Shown here: positions 28,998-37,853 of the stretch, one piece after another
How positions within the stretch are numbered: position 1 is the first letter of the stretch
Layout: every line of letters starts with the position of its first letter
Source: Lactobacillus sp. ESL0700
Lineage (GTDB): Bacteria; Bacillota; Bacilli; Lactobacillales; Lactobacillaceae
NCBI RefSeq assembly: GCF_029392095.1
Contig: NZ_CP113930.1
Location: forward strand, 930,001 to 994,000
Direction: 5' to 3'
Length of the DNA: 64,000 nt
Translations under genes and position numbers: made by a program
The notes under the pieces: model-generated
Seen by the model: the letters and a program-made list of their open reading frames with translations, nothing else
Database searches by the model: none
What the model was told of the DNA's origin: nothing

Positions 28998-29716
28998 TGG
29001 CGTTACAACGTTTACAAAAAGTAATTGCTGAGGCAGGAATCGCCTCAAGACGCAAGGCCGAAAAGATGATTACGGAAGGTCGCGTCACTGTAGATGGTGA
29101 AATTATCACTAAACTTGGGACTAAAGTAGAAACTTTTAGCAACATTACGGTTGACGGCGAACCAATCGAACGCGAGAGCTTGCACACCTACGTGTTTTAT
29201 AAACCACGGGGAGTTGTTTCTACTGCTAATGATGACAAGGGTAGAAAAACAGTGGTCGATTACTTTAGCGATTTACCATACCGGTTATACCCAGTTGGAC
29301 GCCTTGATTACGATACGTCGGGCTTACTCTTAATGACTAATGATGGTGAGTTAGCCAATTTAATGATGCATCCGCGTAACAAGGTTGCTAAGGTTTATGT
29401 TGCCCGCATTGAAGGCCAATTATTGCCTGAAGAAAGCAAGCAATTAGCGCGCGGAGTTGAATTTGACCACCACAAGAGTTCTCCAGCTAAGGTAAAAATT
29501 ATTCGCACAGATAAAAAGCATAATCGGCAGATTGTCCAATTGACCATTCATGAAGGACATTATCACCAAGTTAAAAAAATGTTTAAGGCTGTTAACCATC
29601 AAGTTGAAAAACTAGCGCGGGAGAAGTATTCTTTCTTGACACTTGATGGTCTTGTGTCTGGTAAATATCGCGAATTGTCTCATGAAGAAGTTGACAGATT
29701 GAAGCATGTAGACTAG
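28997..29716 (+). CDS. rluB: 23S rRNA pseudouridine synthase RluB-type
   Basis: The 239-residue enzyme isomerises uridine in the peptidyl-transferase region of 23S rRNA. An S4 RNA-binding domain (RLQKVIAEAGIASRRKAEKMI) leads, followed by the RsuA/RluB-type catalytic domain with GRLDYDTSGLLLMTNDG, whose Asp is the nucleophile. The stop of scpB and the ATG share one base (TAATG), and AAAGGAG precedes it. Last gene of the cvfB run. A consensus promoter for ribU lies inside its 3' end. Confidence 0.95.
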   Translation: MALQRLQKVIAEAGIASRRKAEKMITEGRVTVDGEIITKLGTKVETFSNITVDGEPIERESLHTYVFYKPRGVVSTANDDKGRKTVVDYFSDLPYRLYPVGRLDYDTSGLLLMTNDGELANLMMHPRNKVAKVYVARIEGQLLPEESKQLARGVEFDHHKSSPAKVKIIRTDKKHNRQIVQLTIHEGHYHQVKKMFKAVNHQVEKLAREKYSFLTLDGLVSGKYRELSHEEVDRLKHVD

Positions 29717-29719
29717 TAT
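29691..29719 (+). promoter_or_regulatory. Promoter for the FMN riboswitch/ribU unit
   Basis: -35 TTGACA (29691-29696), exactly 17 bp, -10 TAGTAT (29714-29719). The -35 lies within the rluB coding end, and transcription would start about 15-20 bases before the riboswitch. Confidence 0.8.
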
Positions 29720-29739
29720 ATTGATAGAAATTAATAAAG

Positions 29740-29862
29740 AGTTTGTTGTCTTCATGGCAGGGTGTAAGTCCCGACCGGCGGTAAGTCCGCGACCCGTGTA
29801 AACGGTGGAACCCCATAGTGGTACCGATAGTTAAAGTCTAGATGAAAGAAGACAGACTAAAC
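29740..29862 (+). ncRNA. FMN riboswitch (RFN element)
   Basis: The conserved RFN blocks are present in order: CAGGGTGTAAGTCCCGACC, GGCGGTAAGTCCGCGACCC, GTGGAACCCC, and ACCGATAGTTAAAGTCTAGA. Closing helix P1 is TGTCTTC (29747-29753) with GAAGACA (29848-29854). FMN binding should stabilise P1 and turn ribU off. Confidence 0.97.
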
Positions 29863-29893
29863 TAAAAGAAAAGTAGATAAAAAGCTTACTTTT

Positions 29894-29934
29894 ATTAGGT
29901 CTGTTGCTAGGAGCAACAGACCTAATATTGTTTT
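29894..29934 (+). terminator. Riboswitch-controlled terminator
   Basis: A 15-bp perfect stem ATTAGGTCTGTTGCT/AGCAACAGACCTAAT (29894-29908 with 29912-29926), AGG loop, then ATTGTTTT, ending just before the ribU ribosome binding site. Bases 29898-29904 can instead pair with 29852-29858 as an antiterminator that competes with P1. Confidence 0.9.
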
Positions 29935-29947
29935 GGAGGTAAGTTTT

Positions 29948-30637
29948 TTGAAGAGTAAGAGTACGAGTAATTTAGCATTATTAATCGCCTGTGCGATGTT
30001 TGGTGCGGTAGCATTTGTCATCATTAAGTTTACGGGGATTCCGATTTTACCGAATGCGAGTTTCTTAAAATTTGATTTTTCTGATGTCATTATTACAATT
30101 GGGATGTTTCTTTTTGGCGCTTGGCCAGGGTTTTTCATTGCGATTATTAGAATGCTGTTAAGTTTGGTTTATAGTGGATTTAGCTTACCAAGTGTTGTTG
30201 GTCAACTAGCAGCATTGTTAGCATCAATTTCCTTTGCATTACCATTTTACTTTGTCACTAGAAATATGAAGCATGATGAAACAAGTGGAATGAAGCGCCA
30301 CGTTAAGCCAATTATTGGTTTGATTTGCGGGACAATTGCCATGGCAGTTGTTTTGGCAACCCTGAATGCCTTGATTTTGACGCCAATGTACGCTGTAACA
30401 ATGATACCAAAATTGCCAGCAATCCACGGTTATTCTGGTTTGCTTGGCTTTACCGAAAAGGTATACTTAGGTCAGATGTTACATATTCCATCAATGGGAG
30501 CATATATTTTCGGAATAATTGTTCCGTTCAATCTCGTAAAGGGATTAATCAACAGTGTTGTTGTTTACCTATTGTTTGAAGCAGTTTTACGTAACTTGAA
30601 ACCTTTTGTTCAAAAGAATTTCAATTTAAAGAGATAA
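29948..30637 (+). CDS. ribU: Riboflavin ECF transporter S component RibU
   Basis: The 229-residue integral membrane protein binds riboflavin and docks on the shared energy-coupling module (EcfA/A'/T). It shows about six hydrophobic segments and family stretches LIACAMFGAVAFVIIKF, LKFDFSDVIITIGMFLFG and GPW-like AWPGFFIAIIRMLL. A TTG at 29948 is chosen since GGAGGT ends seven bases before it; a TTG five codons earlier would overlap that site. Control by an FMN riboswitch confirms the substrate. Confidence 0.95.
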   Translation: MKSKSTSNLALLIACAMFGAVAFVIIKFTGIPILPNASFLKFDFSDVIITIGMFLFGAWPGFFIAIIRMLLSLVYSGFSLPSVVGQLAALLASISFALPFYFVTRNMKHDETSGMKRHVKPIIGLICGTIAMAVVLATLNALILTPMYAVTMIPKLPAIHGYSGLLGFTEKVYLGQMLHIPSMGAYIFGIIVPFNLVKGLINSVVVYLLFEAVLRNLKPFVQKNFNLKR

Positions 30638-30644
30638 TTTAACT

Positions 30645-30676
30645 TAAGTCGGTCATTCAAATGGCCGATTTTTTTA
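30645..30676 (+). terminator. ribU terminator
   Basis: TCGGTCAT (30649-30656) pairs with ATGGCCGA (30661-30668), one wobble, then seven T. Confidence 0.88.
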
Positions 30677-30696
30677 TCCAAAAACGCCGGTAAATA

Positions 30697-30705
30697 TGCT
30701 AAAAT
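30697..30705 (+). promoter_or_regulatory. Extended -10 of the LysM gene
   Basis: TGC followed by TAAAAT (30700-30705), 30 bases before the start; the context is nearly identical to the RNase J promoter at 2017-2030. Confidence 0.55.
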
Positions 30706-30735
30706 TAAACAAGTTAGGTGAATCGAGGTATTTTG

Positions 30736-31254
30736 ATGAATCAGAAACAGGAAAAATCATATAAACATTACGCACGTCCAAATGAGCCCAGAGCCGTGAT
30801 TAACAGGCCACATTATAAAGGCTGGCTAGTCACGATGGCAATTTTGGTCGTTGTGATTATTGCTCTTATTCCTGTTGTTCATCACTTAGCTTCAAGTGAT
30901 CAGGTCAAGGAGCAGGCTGTTGAATTGCAAAAAACAACCAAAAAGTCGCCTAAAAAACCTGCTAAGCATGTGAAGCAAGAAAAACAAGCGGCTAAAAGCA
31001 AACCAAAAAAGGCAAAGGTTGCAGCTAAAAAGCAGCAGGCACCTAAAGTTAAAAAAGCCAAAGCTAAGAAATCCTTGGCTAAAAAGGCGCAAGCCAAAAA
31101 GCAGCAGGTGCCAAGTCAATATGTTGTTCAAGTTGGTGATACTTTAACTAGCATTGCCCAAAAGAATAACGTCTTGCCGCAAGAATTAATCCGCCTTAAT
31201 GGCCTTAGCGCTGACGGCCAAGTATATGCCGGACAAACACTTAAATTGAGATAA
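30736..31254 (+). CDS. Membrane-anchored LysM protein
   Basis: The 172-residue protein has a short cytosolic N-terminus, one membrane helix (about residues 30-50, WLVTMAILVVVIIALIPVV), a long Lys/Ala-rich linker (about 60-130) and a C-terminal LysM domain (YVVQVGDTLTSIAQKNN, then LNGLSADGQVYAGQTLKL) that should bind peptidoglycan outside the membrane. It resembles the SAG1386/EF1546 surface-protein family, which also sits before cmk. The ATG at 30736 follows GAGGT; a GTG six codons upstream is less likely. Confidence 0.85.
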   Translation: MNQKQEKSYKHYARPNEPRAVINRPHYKGWLVTMAILVVVIIALIPVVHHLASSDQVKEQAVELQKTTKKSPKKPAKHVKQEKQAAKSKPKKAKVAAKKQQAPKVKKAKAKKSLAKKAQAKKQQVPSQYVVQVGDTLTSIAQKNNVLPQELIRLNGLSADGQVYAGQTLKLR

Positions 31255-31268
31255 TTATTAAGAAAGGA

Positions 31269-31291
31269 TAGGGACTATGCGTCCCTTTTTG
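31269..31291 (+). terminator. Terminator-like hairpin between the LysM gene and cmk
   Basis: AGGGAC/GTCCCT (31270-31275 with 31281-31286) with a TATGC loop and a run of T, ending only six bases before the cmk ATG. It probably lets only part of the transcripts through. Confidence 0.7.
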
Positions 31292-31306
31292 ATTGAATGC
31301 AAGTAG
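31277..31306 (+). CDS. Possible leader mini-gene overlapping cmk start
   Basis: A nine-codon frame MRPFLIECK begins in the hairpin loop, has AAAGGA nine bases upstream, and stops at a TAG ten bases inside cmk. cmk itself has no visible ribosome binding site, so translation of this frame could deliver ribosomes to the cmk ATG and also melt the hairpin. No homology can be judged at this size. Confidence 0.4.
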   Translation: MRPFLIECK

Positions 31307-31971
31307 CAATTGATGGACCAGCTTCAGCTGGTAAAAGTACAGTCGCAAAAATTATTGCGCAAAAGTTAGATTTTATTTACATTGACACTGGAGCAATGTA
31401 CCGTGCATGTACGGTAATTGCTCGGTCGCATCACCTTGATTATGGTGATGAAGCTGGAATTTTAAAAGCAATCGACCAGGATGGCATTGAACTTAAAGCT
31501 GTTAATGGTGAACAAAAAGTCTTTGCGGGTACGAAAGATATTTCTCGTGAGATTCGGACACCAGAAATTTCTGCCAATGTCTCACAGGTATCTGCTTTGG
31601 CTGGTGTACGAGCTAAGATGGTTGTTTTGCAGCGGCAAATGGCCGGAAAAGTAAATGTTATAATGGACGGCCGTGATATTGGGACAACTGTTTTACCTGA
31701 TGCTGAAGTTAAAATCTTTTTAGTCGCATCACCAAGATCGCGGGCAGAAAGACGGCTGCTCGACTTGCAGGAGCGCGGGATTAAGTCCGATAAAACGGTC
31801 GCTGAAATTGAGCAGGACATTGCAGCTCGCGACTATAAAGATTCCCATCGGGAAATTTCGCCGCTGAAAAAGGCATCAGATGCGATTGAAATCGATACAA
31901 CGACCATGTCAATTGACCAAGTTGTGGCCGCAATTTTGGCTGAAATTAAAAAAAGTCAAAAAAAACTATAA
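31297..31971 (+). CDS. cmk: Cytidylate kinase
   Basis: The 224-residue enzyme phosphorylates CMP and dCMP. The P-loop is GPASAGKST at residues 6-14, followed by YIDTGAMYRA, the substrate loop VMDGRDIGTTVLP, and the lid segment SPRSRAERR. The ATG at 31297 is fixed because an in-frame TGA precedes it directly. No ribosome binding site is seen, and a mini-gene and hairpin overlap the start (see those entries). Next comes rpsA, the standard cmk-rpsA order. Confidence 0.97.
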   Translation: MQVAIDGPASAGKSTVAKIIAQKLDFIYIDTGAMYRACTVIARSHHLDYGDEAGILKAIDQDGIELKAVNGEQKVFAGTKDISREIRTPEISANVSQVSALAGVRAKMVVLQRQMAGKVNVIMDGRDIGTTVLPDAEVKIFLVASPRSRAERRLLDLQERGIKSDKTVAEIEQDIAARDYKDSHREISPLKKASDAIEIDTTTMSIDQVVAAILAEIKKSQKKL

Positions 31972-32043
31972 AAAAGGGGTTAAAACAGTAGAAAAATATC
32001 TAACTTTCATTTAGAATTAGATTATGATATTGGGAGGTAAATA

Positions 32044-33252
32044 ATGTCAGAAAACAGTAATCAATTTTTAGATGCATTGAAACAAATGCAAGGGGTTGAG
32101 GTCGGAGATATCGTCGATGTAGAAGTATTAGACGTTGAAGACGGCCAAATCGATGTTGGTGTTGAAAATGCCGGTGTCGAAGGTGTAATCCCACGTCGTG
32201 AATTCACTTCAGACCGCAACGCCGATTTACGTGACCTTGTTAAACCAGGTGACAAGCTTAAGGCTTTAGTTTTAAGAAAAGCCGGTGGCGACAAGGAAAA
32301 CGGTGAGTTCTTCTTCTCAGTAACTCGTCTTAAGGAAAGAGAAGCTTATGACGAATTACAAAAGGACTTTGAAGCAGGTAAGACAATCGAAGGTACTGTC
32401 ACAGCTTCTGTTCGTGGTGGTTTATTAGTTGACGTTGGTACTAGAGGATTTTTACCAGCTTCACTTATTTCTAACCGTTACGTTTCCGATCTTAAGCCAT
32501 ACATTGGTAAGACCATGAAACTTAAGATTACCGAAATTGATCCAAGTAAGAATCGTCTGATTCTTTCACACAAGGACTTAATTGAAGAAGAACGTGAAGA
32601 AGCCTTTGATAAAGTAGCATCACAATTAGTTGTTGGTGATGTTGTTGAAGGTAAAGTTTCTCGTTTGACTAACTTTGGTGCCTTTGTTGATGTTGGTGGT
32701 GTTGACGGTTTAGTTCACATCTCAGAAATTTCATACAAGCACGTTGATAAGCCTAGCGATGTATTAAAGGCTGGTCAAGATGTTAAGGTCAAAGTTATCG
32801 GTATTGATGATGACAGACATCGCATCTCCCTTTCAATCAAGCAAACTGAACCTTCTCCATTTGAACAAGCTACTTCAGACTTACACGAAGGCGACATTTT
32901 TGAAGGTGAAGTTAAGTCATTGACTAACTTTGGTGCTTTCGTTGAAGTTGCTGACGGTATTCAAGGCTTAGTTCACGTTTCAGAAATTTCATACAAGCAC
33001 GTGGACAAACCTAGTGATGTTTTGGAAGTTGGCCAAACTGTTAAGGTTAAGGTTTTGAACATTGACCCAAGTGAACGTCGGATTTCACTTTCAATGAAGG
33101 CAGCTGATTCTAAAGGCTCTGACAATGAAGGTTCTCGTTCACACAGTTCATACAACAATAACAGAAACTCTGTTAAGAAGTACATGAACAACGAAGACAG
33201 CGGTTTCGCTTTAGGTGACATTATTGGTGACCAATTAAAGGACCGTCGTTAA
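32044..33252 (+). CDS. rpsA: 30S ribosomal protein S1 homologue
   Basis: The 402-residue protein has four S1 RNA-binding repeats (about residues 17-90, 107-172, 193-262, 278-347). The last two contain the near-identical GLVHISEISYKHVDKPSDVL and GLVHVSEISYKHVDKPSDVL, pointing to internal duplication. The tail is Ser/Asn-rich. Gram-positive S1 homologues of this size bind mRNA on the ribosome but are less strictly required than the six-domain form. GGGAGGT precedes the start. Confidence 0.95.
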   Translation: MSENSNQFLDALKQMQGVEVGDIVDVEVLDVEDGQIDVGVENAGVEGVIPRREFTSDRNADLRDLVKPGDKLKALVLRKAGGDKENGEFFFSVTRLKEREAYDELQKDFEAGKTIEGTVTASVRGGLLVDVGTRGFLPASLISNRYVSDLKPYIGKTMKLKITEIDPSKNRLILSHKDLIEEEREEAFDKVASQLVVGDVVEGKVSRLTNFGAFVDVGGVDGLVHISEISYKHVDKPSDVLKAGQDVKVKVIGIDDDRHRISLSIKQTEPSPFEQATSDLHEGDIFEGEVKSLTNFGAFVEVADGIQGLVHVSEISYKHVDKPSDVLEVGQTVKVKVLNIDPSERRISLSMKAADSKGSDNEGSRSHSSYNNNRNSVKKYMNNEDSGFALGDIIGDQLKDRR

Positions 33253-33259
33253 TCATAAT

Positions 33260-33294
33260 AAAAAAGCCGACTGTATAGCCGGCTTTTTTTATTT
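33260..33294 (+). terminator. rpsA terminator
   Basis: AGCCGACT (33265-33272) with AGCCGGCT (33277-33284), one mismatch, then seven T. Confidence 0.85.
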
Positions 33295-33312
33295 TATAAA
33301 GGAGGCTGAAAG

Positions 33313-34623
33313 ATGGTTTTACCAGTAGTTGCAATTGTTGGCCAACCAAATGTTGGTAAATCAACGCTTTTCAACCGGATTATTAATGAGCGTTTAGCAA
33401 TTGTTGAAGATAAGCCCGGTGTCACTCGTGACCGTAACTATGCCAAGGCTGAATGGATGGGGCAGAAGTTTGACCTAATTGATACAGGTGGTATCACGTG
33501 GGAAAATGGCCGCATTGAAGATGAAATTCGGGCGCAAGCAGAAATTGCGATTGATGAAGCTGATGTTATCGTGATTTTGACCAGCGTAACTAACCACCTG
33601 ACGGACTTAGATGAGCGAATTGCTCATTTACTCTATCGCACCGAAAAACCGGTTATTTTGGCTGTAAACAAGGCTGATAACCCTGAGCAGCGGGCCGATA
33701 TTTATGATTTTTACAGCTTAGGCTTTGGCGATCCAATCCCCGTATCAAGTGTTCACGGAACAGGAATTGGTGATTTACTTGATCGGATTGTTAGCGAGCT
33801 GCCAAAAGACTTAGCTAAAAAAGACGACGACCAAATTTCCTTTAGTGTTATTGGTCGACCAAATGTTGGTAAATCATCGATTGTTAATCAATTAGTCGGT
33901 GAGAAGCGCGTTATCGTCAACAATGAAGAAGGCACTACCAGGGACGCTGTTGATAGTCCATTTGTTGGTGAAGATGGCACTAAATTTAGGATTGTCGACA
34001 CCGCTGGTATCAGACGTCGGGGCAAGGTCTACGAAAAGACGGAGAAGTACTCTGTAATGCGTGCAATGGGGGCAATTGAGCACTCAGACGTTGTTTGTCT
34101 TGTCTTAGATGCAAGTACAGGCATTCGCGAGCAAGACAAGCACGTTGCTGGCTATGCCCATGACGCGGGCCGCGGAATTATCATTATTGTTAACAAGTGG
34201 GATTTACCAAAGAAGAGCAGCACCAGTGCTAAGGAATTTGAGCAGACAATTCGGCAAGAATTCCAGTATCTTGATTACGCACCGATTTTGTTTGTTTCTG
34301 CTAAAACCGGTCAGCGACTTGACCAAATTCCGAAGATGGTTAAGCAGGTTTACCAAAACCAAAATCAACGGATTAAGTCTAGTGTACTCAATGACTTACT
34401 GCTAGAAGCAAGTAAATTAGTGCCGACGCCAATGATTAAGGGGAAACGTTTAAGAGTTTACTATATGACCCAAGTGTCAACTAATCCGCCGACATTTGTA
34501 GTCTTTGTTAATGATGCAGAATTAATGCACTTTTCTTATCAACGCTTTTTAGTAAATCAATTGCGGGAGAACTTTGATTTTACAGGGACACCAATTAAAA
34601 TAATAGCGCGTAAGAGAAAGTGA
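33313..34623 (+). CDS. der: GTPase Der (EngA)
   Basis: The 436-residue protein has two G domains in tandem, each with a P-loop (GQPNVGKST at 10-18 and GRPNVGKSS near 185), plus DTGG and DTAG switch-2 motifs and NKAD and NKWD specificity motifs. A KH-like C-terminal domain follows. It acts in 50S assembly. GGAGG precedes the ATG. cmk-rpsA-der is a standard order; the rpsA terminator just upstream suggests partial readthrough or a separate start. Confidence 0.98.
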   Translation: MVLPVVAIVGQPNVGKSTLFNRIINERLAIVEDKPGVTRDRNYAKAEWMGQKFDLIDTGGITWENGRIEDEIRAQAEIAIDEADVIVILTSVTNHLTDLDERIAHLLYRTEKPVILAVNKADNPEQRADIYDFYSLGFGDPIPVSSVHGTGIGDLLDRIVSELPKDLAKKDDDQISFSVIGRPNVGKSSIVNQLVGEKRVIVNNEEGTTRDAVDSPFVGEDGTKFRIVDTAGIRRRGKVYEKTEKYSVMRAMGAIEHSDVVCLVLDASTGIREQDKHVAGYAHDAGRGIIIIVNKWDLPKKSSTSAKEFEQTIRQEFQYLDYAPILFVSAKTGQRLDQIPKMVKQVYQNQNQRIKSSVLNDLLLEASKLVPTPMIKGKRLRVYYMTQVSTNPPTFVVFVNDAELMHFSYQRFLVNQLRENFDFTGTPIKIIARKRK

Positions 34624-34670
34624 TTTGTATATTACAAATATACAAAAAATAATATTTTTAGTAAAAAAGC

Positions 34671-34699
34671 TTGTTGTAGTAAGGCTTTTGTGCTATTTT
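34671..34699 (+). promoter_or_regulatory. hup promoter
   Basis: -35 TTGTTG (34671-34676), 17-bp spacer ending in TGC, -10 TATTTT (34694-34699). Confidence 0.65.
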
Positions 34700-34705
34700 G
34701 AGTGC

Positions 34706-34800
34706 ATGGAAACAATGATTAAATTGTAATCATTATTTCTTATTCTTCAGTTGAAGAATAAGCTTTGAGTCCAGTTAGGGGGACTCAAATTTTGGGAGGT
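34706..34800 (+). promoter_or_regulatory. hup leader with successive hairpins
   Basis: CTTATTCTTC/GAAGAATAAG (34739-34748 with 34753-34762) and TTTGAGTCC/GGACTCAAA (34764-34772 with 34781-34789) are perfect and adjacent. The second is followed by TTTT and then the GGGAGG ribosome binding site. AATGATT/AATCATT lies further upstream. The arrangement could act as attenuator or mRNA stabiliser. Confidence 0.55.
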
Positions 34801-34809
34801 GAAGTCCAG

Positions 34810-35085
34810 ATGGCAAATAAAGCAGAATTAGTTTCAGAAGTAGCTTCAAGAACTAAATTAACTAAGAAGGACGCAGCTACTGCTGTTGATGTAATTTTTA
34901 GCGCAATCCAAGATGATCTTGCAAAAGGTAACAAGGTTCAATTAATCGGCTTTGGTACTTTTGAAGTTCGTGAACGTGCAGCCCGCAAGGGTCGTAACCC
35001 ACAAACTGGTGATGAAATTGAAATCCCAGCAAGTAAGGTTCCTGCATTTAGACCTGGTAAGGCTCTTAAAGAAGCTGTTAAATAA
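34810..35085 (+). CDS. hup: DNA-binding protein HU
   Basis: The 91-residue nucleoid protein starts [20 protein letters not shown] and has the family signature [21 protein letters not shown] before the minor-groove arm. GGGAGGTG lies about eight bases before the ATG at 34810; an ATG 15 codons upstream falls inside the leader hairpins and is rejected. It is monocistronic with a long structured leader and a strong terminator. Confidence 0.98.
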   Translation: MANKAELVSEVASRTKLTKKDAATAVDVIFSAIQDDLAKGNKVQLIGFGTFEVRERAARKGRNPQTGDEIEIPASKVPAFRPGKALKEAVK

Positions 35086-35099
35086 TTTAATAGTTTTAT

Positions 35100-35138
35100 C
35101 TTAAAAGACGGTGATGTGATGGTCACCGTCTTTTTTGT
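35100..35138 (+). terminator. hup terminator
   Basis: Perfect 12-bp stem AAAAGACGGTGA/TCACCGTCTTTT (35103-35114 with 35123-35134), then TTTT. Confidence 0.93.
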
Positions 35139-35161
35139 TGGGCATAAATAATTCAGGATGT

Positions 35162-35190
35162 TTCTTGTTAAGCTGATTTTATGTCATAAT
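35162..35190 (+). promoter_or_regulatory. Promoter of the TPR gene
   Basis: TTCTTG (35162-35167), 17 bp ending in TGT, CATAAT (35185-35190). Confidence 0.45.
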
Positions 35191-35210
35191 TAAGGTAATG
35201 GAGGGACTAA

Positions 35211-36464
35211 ATGTATTCTGAACAATTACTTGATTCAATTGAAAAACAAGATTTTTCGCAGGAAAAAGTCTTACTAAAAAAGGCCTTGGATAATGATGAA
35301 CCAGAAGTATTGGCATCTTTAGCTGAAAATTTAACTGGGCTAGGTTTTACTAACTTATCAAAAGAAGTTTATCGCAGCCTGATTGCCCAATTTCCTAAAG
35401 AAGACTTATTCAAGGTTTACTTAGCAGAAATTTTACTGAATGATGGCGAAGACGATGATGGCCTGTCACTGCTGTATAACATTAAAGAGGATTCTTCAGC
35501 CTATCTTGACAGTCTGTTAGTTCAAGCTGATTACTATCAAACTAACGGCTTGCTCGAGACGGCCCATAGCAAGCTGATGAAGGCTGCTAAATTGGCACCT
35601 GATGAAGATATCGTTAAGTTTGGTTTAGCTGAGTTAGACTACTTGAGTGGTCATAATGAGCAAGCTCTAGCTTTGTATCAGGATTTATTAACGCGTCACA
35701 AAAACTTTAGTGAGGTCAACCTGATTGATCGCTTGTACCAGACACTGGCAAAATTAGGCCGTTATGAAGAAGCTAGCAAGGTAATCGAAGATCATAGCGG
35801 TGATATTTTAGATATTGATAGTAAATATCAGGCTGCCCTGATTATGCTCAATGTTAATAAGGACGACCAGGCAATTACGTATTTGAATGACGTTATCAAT
35901 CAAAGTCCGGACTATGTGAATGCCTACCCGCTTCTAGCTACAGCTTATGAGCACAAAAATGATAACGAGCAGGTTTTGCGTTCAAGCCAAGCAGGACTGG
36001 CCTATAATGAGCTTGATCCAGTATTATACTCTAAGGGTGCACGTGCAGCTGCTAAATTGAACGATTTAAAAACAGCTGAGGATTTACTGACCCGCGGCCT
36101 CAAGGTTGAGCCAGAAAATAACGATTTACGGTTGCAATTGTCCAATCTTTATTTACATGAGGGTAAAAATGAGGCCAACCTGCAATTGTTTGCCAAACTC
36201 GATGAAAGTGATTTGGAACCACAAGCCCACTGGAATATGGCATTATCTTATGAAAATTTGGATAATAGTGACAAAGCTAAGAGTGAGTTTTTGCTGGCAT
36301 ATCCAGAATTTCAAAGTAATCCCGCTTTTTTGAAGCAAATGATTCGTTTCTTCAACACTGAGGCTAATGCTACCGAAATTGTTTTGCAGCTCTTAGAACG
36401 CTATCTAAAGCTGGAACCAGAAGATGGCGAAATGCAGGAATTGTATAACCAATTGGCTGATTAA
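35211..36464 (+). CDS. Tetratricopeptide repeat protein, YpiA-like
   Basis: The 417-residue protein is built almost wholly of TPR helical pairs, for instance KVYLAEILLNDGEDDDGLSL, VKFGLAELDYLSGHNEQALA and LRLQLSNLYLHEGKNEANLQ, with an acidic overall composition. Length and location (after hup) fit the YpiA family of Firmicutes, whose exact role is not settled. No signal peptide or membrane segment. AATGGAGGG precedes the ATG. Confidence 0.85.
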   Translation: MYSEQLLDSIEKQDFSQEKVLLKKALDNDEPEVLASLAENLTGLGFTNLSKEVYRSLIAQFPKEDLFKVYLAEILLNDGEDDDGLSLLYNIKEDSSAYLDSLLVQADYYQTNGLLETAHSKLMKAAKLAPDEDIVKFGLAELDYLSGHNEQALALYQDLLTRHKNFSEVNLIDRLYQTLAKLGRYEEASKVIEDHSGDILDIDSKYQAALIMLNVNKDDQAITYLNDVINQSPDYVNAYPLLATAYEHKNDNEQVLRSSQAGLAYNELDPVLYSKGARAAAKLNDLKTAEDLLTRGLKVEPENNDLRLQLSNLYLHEGKNEANLQLFAKLDESDLEPQAHWNMALSYENLDNSDKAKSEFLLAYPEFQSNPAFLKQMIRFFNTEANATEIVLQLLERYLKLEPEDGEMQELYNQLAD

Positions 36465-36474
36465 TTAAATTTTT

Positions 36475-36510
36475 TGGCAAAAAAGACCATGATGTGGCCT
36501 TTTTTCTTTG
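36475..36510 (+). terminator. Terminator after the TPR gene
   Basis: AAAAAAGACCA pairs with TGGCCTTTTTT (about 36478-36489 with 36494-36505), one mismatch. Confidence 0.8.
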
Positions 36511-36527
36511 GCGATTTTTCAAGATAA

Positions 36528-36567
36528 TACAAGTGGGTTCGTGTTCTACTTGTAAATAGGCTATAAT
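36528..36567 (+). promoter_or_regulatory. cca promoter region with dyad
   Basis: -10 TATAAT at 36562-36567 with a weak TTCGTG (36538-36543) 18 bp upstream. TACAAGT (36528-36534) and ACTTGTA (36548-36554) form a 7-bp dyad across the -35 area, a possible operator. Confidence 0.4.
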
Positions 36568-36656
36568 AAGACATAGCTGCTATTTGAAAATTAATTAAAA
36601 TAATAGTGCTAATTTACTAACAAAAATTAAAAATAAATAGATGAGTTGATTAATTA

Positions 36657-37853
36657 ATGATGAAAATAAATGAATTACCCGCGATTTTTACCGCGGCGCT
36701 TCCTGTCCTTAAGACACTGGAACAAGCAGGCTTTGAGGCATACTTTGTTGGTGGCTCGGTCCGTGACTTGTTACTGGGCCGGCATATCCATGACATTGAT
36801 ATTGCCACTAGTGCTTATCCAGAGGAAGTTAAAGAACTATTTAGTCGATCGATTGATACTGGGATTAAACACGGAACCGTGACCGTCTTATACAATGGCG
36901 GCAGTTATGAAATTACAACCTTTAGAACGGAGTCTGGTTACCAAGATTATCGCCGTCCCGATCATGTAACTTTTGTGCAGAATTTAAGTGAAGATCTTAA
37001 ACGCCGTGACTTTACAATAAATGCACTGGCGATGAACACAAGCGGTGAAATCATTGATTTGTTTGATGGTCTCGGCGATTTGCAAAAGCATGTTATTCGG
37101 GCTGTTGGTGATCCGGAAAAGCGTTTTAACGAAGATGCTTTACGCATGATGCGTGCAGTCCGCTTTATGAGTCAATTGCAATTTAGTTTGGAAACAAAAA
37201 CAGAGCAGGCGGTTAAGGATAACCACCAGCTCTTGCAAAAGATTTCGGTAGAACGGATTCGTGATGAATTTGTTAAGATGGGGATTGGCCCGCATTCACG
37301 GCAGGCTTTTCAGGTCTTTTTAGATACGCAATTAAGCGAAGACGTACCGGATTTTGGCGGTAAAAGCGAATTATTGACAATTTACCCAAGCCTAAAGTTT
37401 AATCCAGATATCGAAACTAGCTTGTGGGCCATTATTATTATTTTGCTTAAAATCCCTAACGAGCAAATTGCTAAATTTATGCGTGATTGGAAAAATTCAA
37501 ACGCTATGACAAGCGAAGTTGAAAAAGTGGTTGCGGTCTTTGATTTGCTTTCAGAGCGGACACCAACTGATTTTGAACTTTTTGAAGCAGGAAAAGATAT
37601 TTTGCTAAACGCAATTGATGTCGCTCATATCTTGGGCCAGCCAGTTAATTCCGAGGCCTTAGTTGACCGCTATGTTGCTCTGCCGATTAAGTCGACAGCT
37701 GAACTGGCAATTGACGGCCGGTTTTTAATTAATGCTGGAATTGCTCCGGGACCTCAACTAGGTAATTTATTGACCGAAATTAAGCAAAAAATCATTGCTG
37801 GCGAGCTTGAAAACACGACGGATGCAGTTACTGCCTTTTTGGCAAATAATTAG
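36657..37853 (+). CDS. cca: CCA tRNA nucleotidyltransferase
   Basis: The 398-residue enzyme adds or repairs the CCA end of tRNAs. The nucleotidyltransferase head has [20 protein letters not shown], with the DxD metal pair, then [11 protein letters not shown] and [12 protein letters not shown]. Start is either of two adjacent ATGs (36657 or 36660), and no strong ribosome binding site is visible. Its stop overlaps the convergent trhA-like gene by four bases, so no terminator separates them. Confidence 0.96.
   Translation: MMKINELPAIFTAALPVLKTLEQAGFEAYFVGGSVRDLLLGRHIHDIDIATSAYPEEVKELFSRSIDTGIKHGTVTVLYNGGSYEITTFRTESGYQDYRRPDHVTFVQNLSEDLKRRDFTINALAMNTSGEIIDLFDGLGDLQKHVIRAVGDPEKRFNEDALRMMRAVRFMSQLQFSLETKTEQAVKDNHQLLQKISVERIRDEFVKMGIGPHSRQAFQVFLDTQLSEDVPDFGGKSELLTIYPSLKFNPDIETSLWAIIIILLKIPNEQIAKFMRDWKNSNAMTSEVEKVVAVFDLLSERTPTDFELFEAGKDILLNAIDVAHILGQPVNSEALVDRYVALPIKSTAELAIDGRFLINAGIAPGPQLGNLLTEIKQKIIAGELENTTDAVTAFLANN

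Noticed and set aside
32640..33060. Near-identical blocks within rpsA as a possible DNA repeat or assembly artefact
   Set aside because: They are the third and fourth S1 domains, a normal protein-level duplication with clear nucleotide divergence.
34624..34646. TTTGTATATT/AATATACAAA inverted repeat after der
   Set aside because: Very AT-rich stem without a T tract; considered a weak structure, not called as a terminator.
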